Shown here: positions 17,658 to 27,825 of the stretch, in pieces
How the letters are laid out: every line of letters starts with the position of its first letter
How positions within the stretch are numbered: position 1 is the first letter of the stretch
Assembly (NCBI RefSeq): GCF_003473295.1
Contig: NZ_QRMP01000017.1
Span: 693 to 64,692 of the forward strand
Length of the DNA stretch: 64,000 bases
Source of the DNA: Parabacteroides sp. AM08-6
GTDB taxonomy: Bacteria; Bacteroidota; Bacteroidia; Bacteroidales; Tannerellaceae
Reading direction: 5' to 3'
Program-made: the position numbers and the translations under genes
Notes under the pieces: model-generated
What the model was told of the DNA's origin: nothing
The model's database searches: none
The model's input: the letters and a program-made list of their open reading frames with translations, nothing else

Positions 17658-19868
17658 ATGGGAATGAAACAACTAGCGACAACAGTATTTGCCCTGCTAC
17701 TATCCGTCACCTGTAATGGAGAACAACAAGATTACCCATTCCGGAATCCGGATTTACCATTGGAGCAACGTATCAATGATTTATTAGGACGGCTCACTCC
17801 AGAAGAAAAAATCGGCCAAATGATGAACTCCACACCTGCCATCGAACGACTCGGTATCCCCGAATACGATTGGTGGAACGAGGCGCTTCACGGTGTAGCG
17901 CGTGCCGGACGGGCAACCGTATTTCCGCAATCAATTGCCATGGCATCCACTTTCGATGATAAGGCACTCCTCACCACATTTACAATGGTTAGCGATGAAG
18001 CCCGTGCCAAATACCATCAATATCAAAAGAATAAGGAATATGACCGCTATAAAGGCCTGACATTTTGGACGCCTAATATTAACATCTTCCGCGACCCACG
18101 TTGGGGCCGTGGTATGGAAACATACGGAGAGGACCCGTATCTGACGGAACGTATGGGAGTTGCCGTTGTCAAAGGGTTACAGGGCGATGACCCTAAATAT
18201 CTCAAAACACATGCCTGTGCCAAACATTATGCCGTACACAGCGGACCAGAATGGAACCGACATGAGTATGACGCAAACGTCACTCCACGCGATTTATGGC
18301 AAACCTACTTACCAGCTTTCGAAGCATTGGTAAAAGAAGGAAATGTACAAGAAGTCATGTGTGCTTACAATCGCTTTGAAGGAAAACCCTGTTGCAACAG
18401 CGATAAACTTTTGATAGATATTCTTCGTAACAGTTGGGGATATGACCGGATTATTCTTTCAGACTGCGGAGCTATCAATGATTTTTGGCAAAAAGATAAA
18501 AACACCCCCCGTCACGAAACACATCCGGATGCGGAAAGCGCCTCTTCCGATGCGGTACTGACAGGAACGGACTTGGAATGCGGAGACAGCTATAAAGCTT
18601 TGGTCCAAGCCCTGAAAGATGGAAAAATCACGGAAAAAGACATCGACACAGCTCTTCGCCGCCTATTGAAAGGACGTTTCGAACTCGGAATGTTCGACCC
18701 GGATGAACGCGTTCCCTATTCCAAAATACCATACAGCGTAGTAGAAAGCCCTGAGCACATAGCCCAAGCTCTAAACATGGCACACAAAAGTATGGTGCTG
18801 CTCAAGAATAAAAACAAAACATTACCCTTACGGAAAAATATTAAAAAAATTGCCGTTGTAGGTCCGAATGCTGCCGACTCGACTATGCTATGGGCCAATT
18901 ACAATGGTTTCCCCACACATACTGTCACTATCTTGGAAGGTATTCGTACAAAAGTACCGAACACTGAAGTGATATTCGAACAAGGATGCGAACACACAGG
19001 CGACTCAATCAATACGGCAGACAACAAGCGCATAGCTGTTAATTATACAGCAACTGCGGCTAAAGTAAAAGATGCTGATGTTATCATCTTTGTCGGTGGC
19101 ATTTCCCCACGTCTCGAAGGTGAAGAAATGCCCGTTAATGTGAATGGATTCAAGAAAGGAGATCGTACTAACATTGAAATTCCTAAAGTTCAGAAAGAAA
19201 TGGTAAAGGCATTAAAAGCGACAGGGAGGCCTGTTGTTTATGTACTTTGCACCGGTAGCGCCTTGGCTTTGAACTGGGAAGACGCTAATCTGGATGCTAT
19301 TCTAAATGCTTGGTATGGAGGACAAGAAGCCGGAACAGCCGTTGCCGACATTTTGTTCGGTGATTACAATCCGGCTGGTCGCCTACCTGTGACATTCTAC
19401 AAATCGGTCGACCAATTGCCGGACTTCGAAGATTACAGTATGAAAGGACGTACCTATCGTTATATGACACAGACCCCTCTTTATCCATTCGGATACGGAT
19501 TAAGTTATACGACATTCAGCTATCGGAATGCAAAACTCTCTTCCAACAAAATAACGAAGGACCAGTCCGTAACACTCACATTCGATATTGCAAACACCGG
19601 GAAAATGGATGGTGAAGAAGTTGCTCAAGTCTACATCAAAAATCCGAATGATCCGGAAGGTCCGATAAAAGCCTTAAAAGCCTTTACACGTGTTCCGGTG
19701 AAAGCTGGTAGCACAAAAAAAGTCAGTTTGGAATTAGCACCGAAAGCTTTTTGGTCATTTAATGATAACACGCAAACAATGGAAGTTCGTTCTGGTAAAT
19801 ACAAAATTTTGTACGGTGGTTCTTCCGCAGATAAAGCTTTAAAAGAAATAGAATTGACAATCGAATGA
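17658..19868 (+). CDS. Glycoside hydrolase family 3 enzyme (beta-glucosidase/beta-xylosidase type)
   Basis: The 736-residue protein has an N-terminal hydrophobic signal (MKQLATTVFALLLSVTC; the cysteine is in a weak lipobox context). The GH3 N-terminal barrel shows TPEEKIGQM, YDWWNEALHGVARAG, PNINIFRDPRWGRGMETYGEDP, KHYAVHSGPE and the nucleophile segment ILSDCGAI with Asp269. The GH3 C-terminal domain (KTLPLRKNIKKIAVVGPNA) and a fibronectin III-like end (DGEEVAQVYIKNP) follow. The NEALHGVAR and WNRHEYDA features resemble the xylosidase/arabinofuranosidase branch. It removes terminal beta-linked sugars in the periplasm. It is a lone gene ending at a strong terminator. Confidence 0.92.
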   Translation: MGMKQLATTVFALLLSVTCNGEQQDYPFRNPDLPLEQRINDLLGRLTPEEKIGQMMNSTPAIERLGIPEYDWWNEALHGVARAGRATVFPQSIAMASTFDDKALLTTFTMVSDEARAKYHQYQKNKEYDRYKGLTFWTPNINIFRDPRWGRGMETYGEDPYLTERMGVAVVKGLQGDDPKYLKTHACAKHYAVHSGPEWNRHEYDANVTPRDLWQTYLPAFEALVKEGNVQEVMCAYNRFEGKPCCNSDKLLIDILRNSWGYDRIILSDCGAINDFWQKDKNTPRHETHPDAESASSDAVLTGTDLECGDSYKALVQALKDGKITEKDIDTALRRLLKGRFELGMFDPDERVPYSKIPYSVVESPEHIAQALNMAHKSMVLLKNKNKTLPLRKNIKKIAVVGPNAADSTMLWANYNGFPTHTVTILEGIRTKVPNTEVIFEQGCEHTGDSINTADNKRIAVNYTATAAKVKDADVIIFVGGISPRLEGEEMPVNVNGFKKGDRTNIEIPKVQKEMVKALKATGRPVVYVLCTGSALALNWEDANLDAILNAWYGGQEAGTAVADILFGDYNPAGRLPVTFYKSVDQLPDFEDYSMKGRTYRYMTQTPLYPFGYGLSYTTFSYRNAKLSSNKITKDQSVTLTFDIANTGKMDGEEVAQVYIKNPNDPEGPIKALKAFTRVPVKAGSTKKVSLELAPKAFWSFNDNTQTMEVRSGKYKILYGGSSADKALKEIELTIE

Positions 19869-19904
19869 AATAAAGGGAGACATTACAAGAAACATGTACA
19901 AAAA

Positions 19905-19943
19905 TAACGAAGGGGGTACTCAATAAAAATACCCCCTTCGTTA
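19905..19943. terminator. Strong bidirectional terminator
   Basis: A perfect 14-bp stem, TAACGAAGGGGGTA at 19905-19918 and its complement at 19930-19943, with an 11-base A-rich loop. It lies between the convergent GH3 and manA genes. Confidence 0.9.
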
Positions 19944-19964
19944 TCCTATAGATATTTATTCGGC

Positions 19965-20942
19965 TTATTCACCTATATACGTTTCCATAAATTTAGCACC
20001 CGAAATCGGTGAAATCGTTATAACATTCGTATCTGCCGGAATCAGGACGGTCTGTCCCTGATGAACATAAATTTCATTTCCCTTATTGTCACGAATGGAG
20101 GCCTTGCCTTCCATACAGATATAAACGACAAACGAATCCAACCTGGAAAAATCACGAACCATTATTGTATCAATATCCAACAAATTAGTAGTAAAATATT
20201 TACAACTTGCCAATTCCACCGTAGCATTACTATGCGCCTTGTAATGTGTACGATAATCGGGATACAAGGCATAATCGATAGCATCCTTTGCCAACTCGGT
20301 ATGTAATTCGCGTCCCTTTCCATCCGGACCTTTCCGGTCATAATCATAAATACGGTAAGTTATATTACTAGTTTGCTGTATTTCCGCAATAAAACAACCG
20401 GCACCAATCGCATGAACACGGCCGGCTGGCAGGAAGAATACATCACCCGGAGATACTTCATAACGTTGCAAAACGTCCATGATAGTATTATCCTGTACAC
20501 GCTTCACATACTCATCCGCATCAATCTGCTTAGAAAATCCGGAATACAGACCGGCTCCTTTCGCTGCATTAATCACATACCACATCTCTGTCTTACCAAA
20601 CGAGTTATGACGTTTTTTTGCCAATTCATCATTTGGATGTACCTGAATGGAAAGGTCATCACGAGCATCGATAAATTTAATTAACAAAGGGAATGTTGGG
20701 CCAAAACGCTCCATTACCTCTTCACCTATTAGTTGTTTACCATACGTACGGATTAATTCATCCAAGTTTTTACCTGCAAGAACTCCATTATCGACTATTG
20801 AGTAGTTACCGTCAACATGTGAGAGTTCCCAACTTTCACCAATACCTTCCTGTACCGGAGTAATGCCCTTAAAAGGGCAGATGTCTGAGCCACCCCAAAT
20901 TATACTCTTGAGGATTGGCTTAAATGTCATTGGATATAGCAT
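19965..20942 (-). CDS. manA: Class I mannose-6-phosphate isomerase
   Basis: The 325-residue product interconverts mannose 6-phosphate and fructose 6-phosphate. Zinc-site motifs are present: QVHPND (Gln, His), GKTEMWY (Glu) and GRVHAIGAG (His). The N-terminus KPILKSIIWGG and GESWELS fit the short Bacteroidetes/Firmicutes type. The start ATG at 20942 lies 11 bases after the glgB stop, so both genes form an operon linking glycogen branching and hexose phosphate supply. A second ATG at 20930 is possible. Confidence 0.93.
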   Translation of the reverse strand: MLYPMTFKPILKSIIWGGSDICPFKGITPVQEGIGESWELSHVDGNYSIVDNGVLAGKNLDELIRTYGKQLIGEEVMERFGPTFPLLIKFIDARDDLSIQVHPNDELAKKRHNSFGKTEMWYVINAAKGAGLYSGFSKQIDADEYVKRVQDNTIMDVLQRYEVSPGDVFFLPAGRVHAIGAGCFIAEIQQTSNITYRIYDYDRKGPDGKGRELHTELAKDAIDYALYPDYRTHYKAHSNATVELASCKYFTTNLLDIDTIMVRDFSRLDSFVVYICMEGKASIRDNKGNEIYVHQGQTVLIPADTNVITISPISGAKFMETYIGE

Positions 20943-20953
20943 GATACTTTTGT

Positions 20954-22975
20954 TTATTGTTTTGTTACTTTTACTTTACTCAATACAACAGCACTACGTG
21001 CCGGAATGTATAATTTGAGCCATTCTTTTTTCTCTTTTTTATACAAAGGATCAAATTGTGTAAAATGCCTGATAGAATCATCAGCCAGTCCAAACCCGCC
21101 AAAACGTGTTGCGTCGGTATTCAAAACCACCTCATATTCTCCTTTTGGGACTAAAAAACCGTAATCCGTAAACGACTTTGTCGGACTGAAATTAAAGACA
21201 AATACCAAATCTTTGCGCATATAGGCTAAAATCTGGTCTCCATCATTATCCCACACCTTTTGTACCGGAGTAGACTGAAAGTTTTTCACACTCTTGATTA
21301 TTTCCAACATTTCGCGGTCAAAATCACCCAAGAAATGATATTTTAAATTCATATCATCCACCAAGTTCCATTGGCGGCGAGCATACTTATAAGACCATCC
21401 ATTTCCTTCACGCGGAAAATCAATCCATTCCGGATGTCCAAACTCATTTCCCATAAAGTTCAAATAACCACCGTTAATCGTTGAAGCAGTCACCAGACGT
21501 ATCATCTTATGCAAGGCAACTCCACGTTCTACTGCAAAATTATGATCGCCCGCTTGCATATGCCAATACATATCAGCATCAATCAGACGGAAGATGATAG
21601 TCTTATCTCCTACTAAAGCTTGGTCATGACTTTCGGCATAGCTGATAGTCTTTTCATCCACCCGGCGATTGGTAGTCTCCCACCAAATAGAAGAAGGATG
21701 CCAATCTTCGTCCTTTTTTTCCTTGATTGTCTTAATCCAGTAATCAGGAATATTCATAGCCATGCGGTAATCAAACCCATAACCGCCATCTTCGTATTTA
21801 GCAGCCAATCCGGGCATACCGCTTACCTCTTCAGCTATTGTTATAGCATTTTTATTTACTTCGTGTATCAATTTATTCGCCAGCGTCAGATAGGCAATCG
21901 CGTCACCATCCTGATGTCCGTTAAAATAGTCACCGTAATTACAAAAAGCTTCACCCAGACCATGACTATAATACAACATAGAGGTCACACCGTCAAAACG
22001 GAAACCGTCGAACTTGTATTCATCCAACCAGAATTTACAATTGGAAAGCAGGAAATGGAGTACTTCATTTTTACCATAATCAAAACAAAGAGAATCCCAC
22101 GCCGGATGTTCTCGCCGAGCCCCACCCAAGAAATACTGAGTATAAGAACCGTCAAAACGCCCCAAACCTTCCACTTCATTTTTCACGGCATGACTATGAA
22201 CTATATCCATAATAACCGCTATCCCCATACCGTGTGCCTCATCTATTAACCGTTTCAATTCGTCAGGCGTACCAAAACGGGAAGAAGCAGCAAAGAAACT
22301 ACTGACATGGTAACCAAACGAACCATAATAAGGATGTTCCTGAATAGCCATAATCTGAATAGCATTATAACCTTCCTTCGCGATACGCGGCAATACATTA
22401 AGCCGGAATTCATCATACGACCCTACCTTTTCTTCATTCGAAGCCATACCAATATGGCATTCGTATATCAACAACGGAGCAGTGTCCGGTTTAAATCGTT
22501 TGTTCTTGAAAACATAAGGTTGAATAGGATTCCAGACCTGAGCACTGAAAATTTTGGTATTTTCATCCTGAACGATACGACGTATCCAAGCAGGAATACG
22601 TTCTCCGCTACCCCCTTCCCATTCGACAAGCAACTTGAACAGGTCTTCATGATGCAGTAAATCTTCCGCAAGTTCAATTTCCCAGACACCATTGCCTAAA
22701 CGTTTTAATTTGTATTTTTCATCTTTCTTCCAGTCATTGAAAGTACCGATAATATAAATAGCCGTGGCATTGGGCGCCCATTCACGGAAAACCCACCCAG
22801 TCTTCATCTTATGCAATCCAAAGTAAAGATACCCGGAAGCCATCTCCGATAATGTTTGTTTCCCATTATTGGTCAGACTCTTTTCCTTATTTACTACATA
22901 TTGGTATCGTCCTTCTATAGCCTCCTTATAGGGGACCAGCCAAGGGTCATTTTTTATTAGATTTAGCGACTCCAT
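20954..22975 (-). CDS. glgB: 1,4-alpha-glucan branching enzyme
   Basis: The product is 673 residues from the ATG at 22975 (MESLNLI). A GTG at 22999 would add eight residues, but it overlaps the -7 promoter element and cannot be used. Domains: CBM48 (about 60-150, GWVFREWAPNATAIYIIGTFNDW), GH13 barrel with VIMDIVHSH, GFRFDGVTSM (nucleophile Asp), IAEEVSG (acid Glu) and SHDQALVG, and a C-terminal beta domain. It makes alpha-1,6 branches in glycogen. The eukaryote-like short form with SYDEFR and VEGLGRFDG is usual in Bacteroidetes. manA is downstream in the same unit. Confidence 0.95.
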   Translation of the reverse strand: MESLNLIKNDPWLVPYKEAIEGRYQYVVNKEKSLTNNGKQTLSEMASGYLYFGLHKMKTGWVFREWAPNATAIYIIGTFNDWKKDEKYKLKRLGNGVWEIELAEDLLHHEDLFKLLVEWEGGSGERIPAWIRRIVQDENTKIFSAQVWNPIQPYVFKNKRFKPDTAPLLIYECHIGMASNEEKVGSYDEFRLNVLPRIAKEGYNAIQIMAIQEHPYYGSFGYHVSSFFAASSRFGTPDELKRLIDEAHGMGIAVIMDIVHSHAVKNEVEGLGRFDGSYTQYFLGGARREHPAWDSLCFDYGKNEVLHFLLSNCKFWLDEYKFDGFRFDGVTSMLYYSHGLGEAFCNYGDYFNGHQDGDAIAYLTLANKLIHEVNKNAITIAEEVSGMPGLAAKYEDGGYGFDYRMAMNIPDYWIKTIKEKKDEDWHPSSIWWETTNRRVDEKTISYAESHDQALVGDKTIIFRLIDADMYWHMQAGDHNFAVERGVALHKMIRLVTASTINGGYLNFMGNEFGHPEWIDFPREGNGWSYKYARRQWNLVDDMNLKYHFLGDFDREMLEIIKSVKNFQSTPVQKVWDNDGDQILAYMRKDLVFVFNFSPTKSFTDYGFLVPKGEYEVVLNTDATRFGGFGLADDSIRHFTQFDPLYKKEKKEWLKLYIPARSAVVLSKVKVTKQ

Positions 22976-22998
22976 GATTTTTTGAGATTGGTTTCGCA

Positions 22999-23006
22999 CA
23001 AAGATA
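22999..23006 (-). promoter_or_regulatory. -7 element of the glgB-manA operon
   Basis: TATCTTTG on the minus strand, 24 bases before the ATG at 22975. It decides against the upstream GTG start. Confidence 0.65.
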
Positions 23007-23107
23007 GAAGAAAAACAGATACTGACCTACGAACAGATAAAAATAATTAAAGCTTAAGCACGATAAAGTTTTTACACCACAAACATTAATTATTTAATTT
23101 CTTTGGT

Positions 23108-23115
23108 TATTTTTG
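23108..23115 (+). promoter_or_regulatory. -7 element for the antiporter gene
   Basis: TATTTTTG lies 25 bases before the ATG at 23140 and overlaps an in-frame TTG at 23113, which therefore is not the start. Confidence 0.6.
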
Positions 23116-23139
23116 CAGGAAACCATAAAACACAGACGT

Positions 23140-25455
23140 ATGAGTAAAGGAACAAAAAGCATAACCTTTTATTTGTTGATGATTGTTGTTTTTGGTTCAT
23201 TAATGTACATCATCGCCAAAGAAGGAGAAAGCCGCCAAATAGATATTGCAGTCCAATCTACCCAAGATGCTCCCAAAAATCTGGAAGAAGGTTTTCTGGT
23301 TTTTTGGGATTCTATGGTACATCATATCCAATCCTCCATTGGTATCTTACTTTTACAAATCATTACCATATTACTAATCTGCCGGTTATTCGGATGGCTG
23401 TTCCAAAAAATAGGACAACCAACGGTTGTCGGTGAAATTGTAGCAGGTATCGTCTTAGGTCCATCTGTTTTAGGGCATCTGTTACCTGACGTATCTGCAT
23501 TTCTATTTCCGCCTGAATCATTAGGTAATATCACAATATTAAGTCAGTTCGGATTAATACTATTCATGTTTGCCATCGGTATGGAACTCGACATCAGTGA
23601 AGTCCGTAAAAAATTAAAAGAGACAATACTGATAAGTCATACAAGTACAATTGTGCCATTCTTTTTCGGAATGCTGACAGCCTACTATGTATATGAATCG
23701 TATGCGCATAAAGGTACACCTTTCCTCTCTTTCGCATTGTTTATCGGGATAGCGATGAGTATTACAGCTTTTCCCGTACTGGCTCGTATCATCCAGGAAA
23801 AAGGACTTACCAAAACACACTTAGGAACGATTTCTCTGGCTAGTGCCGCCAATGGCGATATTACAGCTTGGTGCCTGTTAGCCGTCGTCATTGCAATCGC
23901 TCAAGCCGGCAGTATGCTAAGCGCTATTTTTAATATTTTATTTTCCATTTTGTACATAACATTTATGTTTCTGGCCGTACGCCCGTTTCTTCGGATGATA
24001 GGCCATATTTATCATAATAAAGAAGTTATAGACAAAGCACTTGTCGCTTTCATGTTTTTGTTGCTGATTATTTCGTCCTATTTTACGGAAATATTAGGTT
24101 TGCATGCACTGTTCGGAGCCTTCATAGCCGGTGTCGTGATGCCCGGTAATGTAAAGTTTCGTAAGATTATGACTGAAAAAGTAGAAGATGTTTCGCTAGC
24201 CTTATTCCTACCGCTATTTTTCGTTTCTACGGGATTACGCACAGAAATAGGACTATTGAATACTCCGGAATTGTGGTGTATGTGTGGTATTTTTATTGTA
24301 GTAGCCATCTTAGGTAAGTTCGGGGGAGCTATGTTCTCTGCTCGTTTTGTAGGAGAAAGCTGGAAAGACAGCCTTTATATCGGTGCTCTGATGAATACTC
24401 GCGGATTGATGGAATTGGTTGTACTGACTATCGGCTATGAAATGAAAATATTACCTCCTTCCATTTTTGTCATGCTAGTATTGATGACGCTTGTTACAAC
24501 TTTTATGACTACTCCGCTTGTCTCTTTCATCAAATTCTGTTTCCGTGCGCATGAAAAACGAAAAGAGCATCATCTTTATACCGAACAAGCAAATGGTATA
24601 TTCAAAGTTTTATTATCGTTCGGTCGTGCCGGAAACGGACAAATCATGCTTGACGTGGCCCACCAAATGTTTGCTCGCGGAAAAAACAAATTAGACCTGA
24701 CAGCTCTGCACCTGACGGTAGGCTCAGATGTAAATCCCCTCCATACAGACAATTTCGAAGAAGTCAGCTTCGGTCCCATATTATACGGAGCCAAGAAATT
24801 AGGAATGCATATTCATACCCGTTACGAAGTTTCCAATAATGCAGGGCAAGACATCTGCGATATTGTCAATAATGAAGGATTCGATTTTCTTCTCGTCGGT
24901 TCCGGTATTTCCATGAGCGACTCACCGGACGATATAGCTGCCAACCGCTATCGGACATCATTCTACAACCGCTATTTCAAGCGTTTCAAAGCGCCGGAGT
25001 CATGGTTCTACCCGGGTGCTTTATTAAAAGATAAAACAAAGATGTTTATCGCACGAAGCAATTGCGATGTAGGAGTATTTATCAACCGGAATTTCGTGAA
25101 AGCATCAAATGTTATTGTCATTATCGGTTCGGAACAGGAGCTCTTCTTGCTGGATTATGCTTCTACCCTCCTGAAAGCGACACACGGGACAATTGGTATC
25201 GTAAACAAAACCAGCACTACCACTCCCGGTCACGAGCATATCGTAGAAACAATCGGTCAATTTACGGAAACAACCCCACAAGCAACTTTCCTGCCCGATA
25301 AAGATTTGACAACAGAACTTTTCAACAACTATAACTTTATGCTGATTGGATACAATACATGGAACGATGTATCCGAACACCGAAAGGAGGCGTTACAAAA
25401 GATGCCATCCACTCTTATTCTTAGTAAAAACCAATATAAAAACACAGAAGTATGA
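23140..25455 (+). CDS. CPA2-type cation:proton antiporter with C-terminal USP-like region
   Basis: The 771-residue membrane protein has one N-terminal hydrophobic segment, a periplasmic stretch, then about 12 membrane segments of a Na+/H+ exchanger domain (residues about 75-465, with GQPTVVGEIVAGIVLGPSVLG, FAIGMELD, ITAFPVLARI, ALFGAFIAGVVMPG and NTRGLMELVVL). The cytoplasmic end (about 480-771) has two alpha/beta units, starting FKVLLSFGRAGNGQIMLDVA and NVIVIIGSEQELFLLDYA, which look like degenerate universal-stress or nucleotide-binding domains and could sense ligands. It probably exchanges Na+ or K+ for protons. The stop overlaps the start of the GH140-like gene by four bases. Confidence 0.88.
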   Translation: MSKGTKSITFYLLMIVVFGSLMYIIAKEGESRQIDIAVQSTQDAPKNLEEGFLVFWDSMVHHIQSSIGILLLQIITILLICRLFGWLFQKIGQPTVVGEIVAGIVLGPSVLGHLLPDVSAFLFPPESLGNITILSQFGLILFMFAIGMELDISEVRKKLKETILISHTSTIVPFFFGMLTAYYVYESYAHKGTPFLSFALFIGIAMSITAFPVLARIIQEKGLTKTHLGTISLASAANGDITAWCLLAVVIAIAQAGSMLSAIFNILFSILYITFMFLAVRPFLRMIGHIYHNKEVIDKALVAFMFLLLIISSYFTEILGLHALFGAFIAGVVMPGNVKFRKIMTEKVEDVSLALFLPLFFVSTGLRTEIGLLNTPELWCMCGIFIVVAILGKFGGAMFSARFVGESWKDSLYIGALMNTRGLMELVVLTIGYEMKILPPSIFVMLVLMTLVTTFMTTPLVSFIKFCFRAHEKRKEHHLYTEQANGIFKVLLSFGRAGNGQIMLDVAHQMFARGKNKLDLTALHLTVGSDVNPLHTDNFEEVSFGPILYGAKKLGMHIHTRYEVSNNAGQDICDIVNNEGFDFLLVGSGISMSDSPDDIAANRYRTSFYNRYFKRFKAPESWFYPGALLKDKTKMFIARSNCDVGVFINRNFVKASNVIVIIGSEQELFLLDYASTLLKATHGTIGIVNKTSTTTPGHEHIVETIGQFTETTPQATFLPDKDLTTELFNNYNFMLIGYNTWNDVSEHRKEALQKMPSTLILSKNQYKNTEV

Positions 25456-26825
25456 TACGAAATTTCTTATTAATCCAACTCTTCTTCCTCGGCTGTATCT
25501 TTTCCATTTACGCGCAGGAGGATGTTTGGCAAGGACCATCCGTTAATTTCTCCCACGGTAAATTGCAAATATCCGAAAATGGCCGTTATCTGGTTCATAA
25601 AGATGGAACTCCTTTCCTTTATATTGGCGACACTGCTTGGGAACTGTTCCACCGTCTGAATGAACAGGAAGTAGAAAAATATCTGGAAAATCGCCGGGCT
25701 AAAGGTTTCACTGTCATACAAGCCGTTATACTTGCCGAACTAAACGGACTAAATACACCTAACGTTTATGGCGAAACCCCACTTATTGACAATAATGTCC
25801 TACAACCAAACGAAAAATATTACAAATGGGTAGATAAAGTCATTCGAATGGCCGAAGCCAAAGGGTTATATATCGGGTTGCTTCCTACGTGGGGAGATAA
25901 AGTAGACAAACAATGGGGCGTAGGTCCGGAAATATTCAACCCCATGTATGCCGGATTATATGGAACATGGCTGGGACGACGCTATAAAAATTTTAAAAAC
26001 ATTATCTGGATTAATGGAGGGGACCGTTGGGGAGGAGATAATAATTATCCAATTTGGGAAGCGCTTGGCAAAGCACTTAAAAAAGCAGACAAAAATCATC
26101 TTATTACTTTCCATCCTCAAGGTGAATGTTCCTCCGGACAATGGTTCCATAATAGTACCTGGTTAGATTTCAATATGGCACAGACAGGACATTGCCAGCG
26201 TAATTACGAAATATACAATCGTCTGCTCCTGAAAGACTACAACCGTACCCCAGTGAAGCCATGCATGGATGGAGAACCTCGATATGAGAACCATCCTGTT
26301 TGTTGGAAGCCGGACTCACTCGGCTGGTTCGATGATACAGACGTGCGACAGGCACTCTACTGGGATTTGTTCTCCGGCTCTTGCGGGCATACTTATGGTT
26401 GTCATGATATCTGGCAAATGAAGACTCCCGAACGGGAAGCGATAGGCTTTGCCCGTGGAAACTGGCAAACCTCGCTGGACTTACCCGGTGCTTTCGATTT
26501 GATACATGCCCGTCGATTACTGGAACGCTACGACTGGGCAAGTCGTAAACCGGCCCCCGATATGATTATCTCGGACAATAGTTCGTTCGAGCACAAGATT
26601 GTCGCATTACAGGGTAATGGTTTTGCCCTTGTTTATTTCCCTAACGGAGAAAAAGCTACTTTCAATCTTCAATCAATCAGTAAAAATAATGAACTTACCC
26701 TATCCTGGATGAATCCACGTACCGGGGAAATAAAAAAAACCGGAAGTATCGACCGTAGCCAAACGCAAGAAATCATCCCCCCTTCTTCCGGAAGAGGTAA
26801 TGATTGGGTTTTAATCATTGAATGA
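25452..26825 (+). CDS. DUF4038/GH140-like glycoside hydrolase
   Basis: The 457-residue protein has a signal peptide (MIRNFLLIQLFFLGCIFSIYA). The DUF4038 barrel (about 35-365) shows GRYLVHKDGTPFLYIGDTAWELFHRL, the ENRRAKGFTVIQAVI strand, WINGGDR and a late CMDGEPRYE segment with candidate catalytic acids; the putative collagen-binding C-terminal domain (about 375-457) ends the protein. The family includes GH140 apiosidase from rhamnogalacturonan-II breakdown in Bacteroides; related members act on other glycans, so the substrate is not settled. It overlaps the antiporter stop by four bases. It ends 18 bases from the convergent MNT-HEPN gene. Confidence 0.82.
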   Translation: MIRNFLLIQLFFLGCIFSIYAQEDVWQGPSVNFSHGKLQISENGRYLVHKDGTPFLYIGDTAWELFHRLNEQEVEKYLENRRAKGFTVIQAVILAELNGLNTPNVYGETPLIDNNVLQPNEKYYKWVDKVIRMAEAKGLYIGLLPTWGDKVDKQWGVGPEIFNPMYAGLYGTWLGRRYKNFKNIIWINGGDRWGGDNNYPIWEALGKALKKADKNHLITFHPQGECSSGQWFHNSTWLDFNMAQTGHCQRNYEIYNRLLLKDYNRTPVKPCMDGEPRYENHPVCWKPDSLGWFDDTDVRQALYWDLFSGSCGHTYGCHDIWQMKTPEREAIGFARGNWQTSLDLPGAFDLIHARRLLERYDWASRKPAPDMIISDNSSFEHKIVALQGNGFALVYFPNGEKATFNLQSISKNNELTLSWMNPRTGEIKKTGSIDRSQTQEIIPPSSGRGNDWVLIIE

Positions 26826-26843
26826 TAAAAGAAGTTTTGCCGG

Positions 26844-27803
26844 TTAGTCTTCCGCTGCCCGCAAACCTTTTTCATCCGCTTCAGGATAGATTTTGTGGCT
26901 ATTGTCTGTAATCAGACTTTCATAGAACGACAGTTTTTCCTGACACACGTGATAGGTCACTTCACGAAGGAAGTCCAGACGGGAAACAAGATAAACCAAT
27001 TGTTCCCTGTCTGCCGTATAATTACTATTATAACGAGCTTCAATATAGGCTCGGCAAAGTAGTTCGTAACTACTCCGAGCCAGCTCTGTATCCATAGGAA
27101 AAACAAATGACAAGTCGCGGGAGAAACATTTCACCATTGCCTGAAGTTCCTCTAACTTATGATTTTTGGGGCGATAATTTGTAGATACGAGCAAAATAGC
27201 ACAATAAAACTTCTCAGCTACCTGATGAAGCAGGAAAGCTGTATTCATATAATCATCACTTTCCAAGAAAAACTGTTGAATACCTTTCAGCATATTGACT
27301 GCCGAAGGATAATAGGAATGAAACTCCTGTTCTGCAATCTCCTTTATCTCCCGATAATCCAGGCAACGAGGCTTTGCCAGCTTTAACTTCTTACTATTAT
27401 AAAGCATAATACCTTCTTTCACTATATCAGTGAAGAAATAGTGACTTCGTTCCAAATTATCATTCAACGATTTGATGTTTTCCACTACAAATCGAGGTAT
27501 GGCATGACGCCTGGATTGAAACTGATTGTTATAAGCATCCAATACCTTGTGCCGGAGAATATGTTCCGTTATCCGTGTATTAAGGGCAGAAACTACTACC
27601 AGAATATCATAATCGCTCTGGTATGAAGTATGAATTCCAAACTCAATCCGTTCATCCCAAAGTACGTAAGTGCCACGGGCATAGCTACCATAAAGAATAA
27701 CAATATCCGGTTCCTTCACATAATGCCGTATCAGTCCTAAAAGACATTCCAATTCTTCCTGTGTCTGTTTCGGAAAATGCTTAATCGACCTTTTCATTTG
27801 CAC
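26844..27803 (-). CDS. Fused nucleotidyltransferase (MNT) - HEPN protein
   Basis: The product is 319 residues (a second ATG at 27797 is possible). The N-terminal domain is a minimal nucleotidyltransferase with VILYGSYARGT and, further on, SDYDILVVV, the GS and DxD metal-binding signature. Residues about 130-300 form a helical HEPN domain (EFHSYYPSAVNMLKGIQQFF, NTAFLLHQVAEKFYCAIL, AYIEARYNSNY). As separate genes, MNT and HEPN form toxin-antitoxin pairs in which MNT adenylylates the HEPN nuclease; here both are in one chain. It is downstream of sbcC with its own promoter at 27826. The role is unknown. Confidence 0.85.
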   Translation of the reverse strand: MQMKRSIKHFPKQTQEELECLLGLIRHYVKEPDIVILYGSYARGTYVLWDERIEFGIHTSYQSDYDILVVVSALNTRITEHILRHKVLDAYNNQFQSRRHAIPRFVVENIKSLNDNLERSHYFFTDIVKEGIMLYNSKKLKLAKPRCLDYREIKEIAEQEFHSYYPSAVNMLKGIQQFFLESDDYMNTAFLLHQVAEKFYCAILLVSTNYRPKNHKLEELQAMVKCFSRDLSFVFPMDTELARSSYELLCRAYIEARYNSNYTADREQLVYLVSRLDFLREVTYHVCQEKLSFYESLITDNSHKIYPEADEKGLRAAED

Positions 27804-27825
27804 TCTTTTGTTGTTGTATCTTTTA

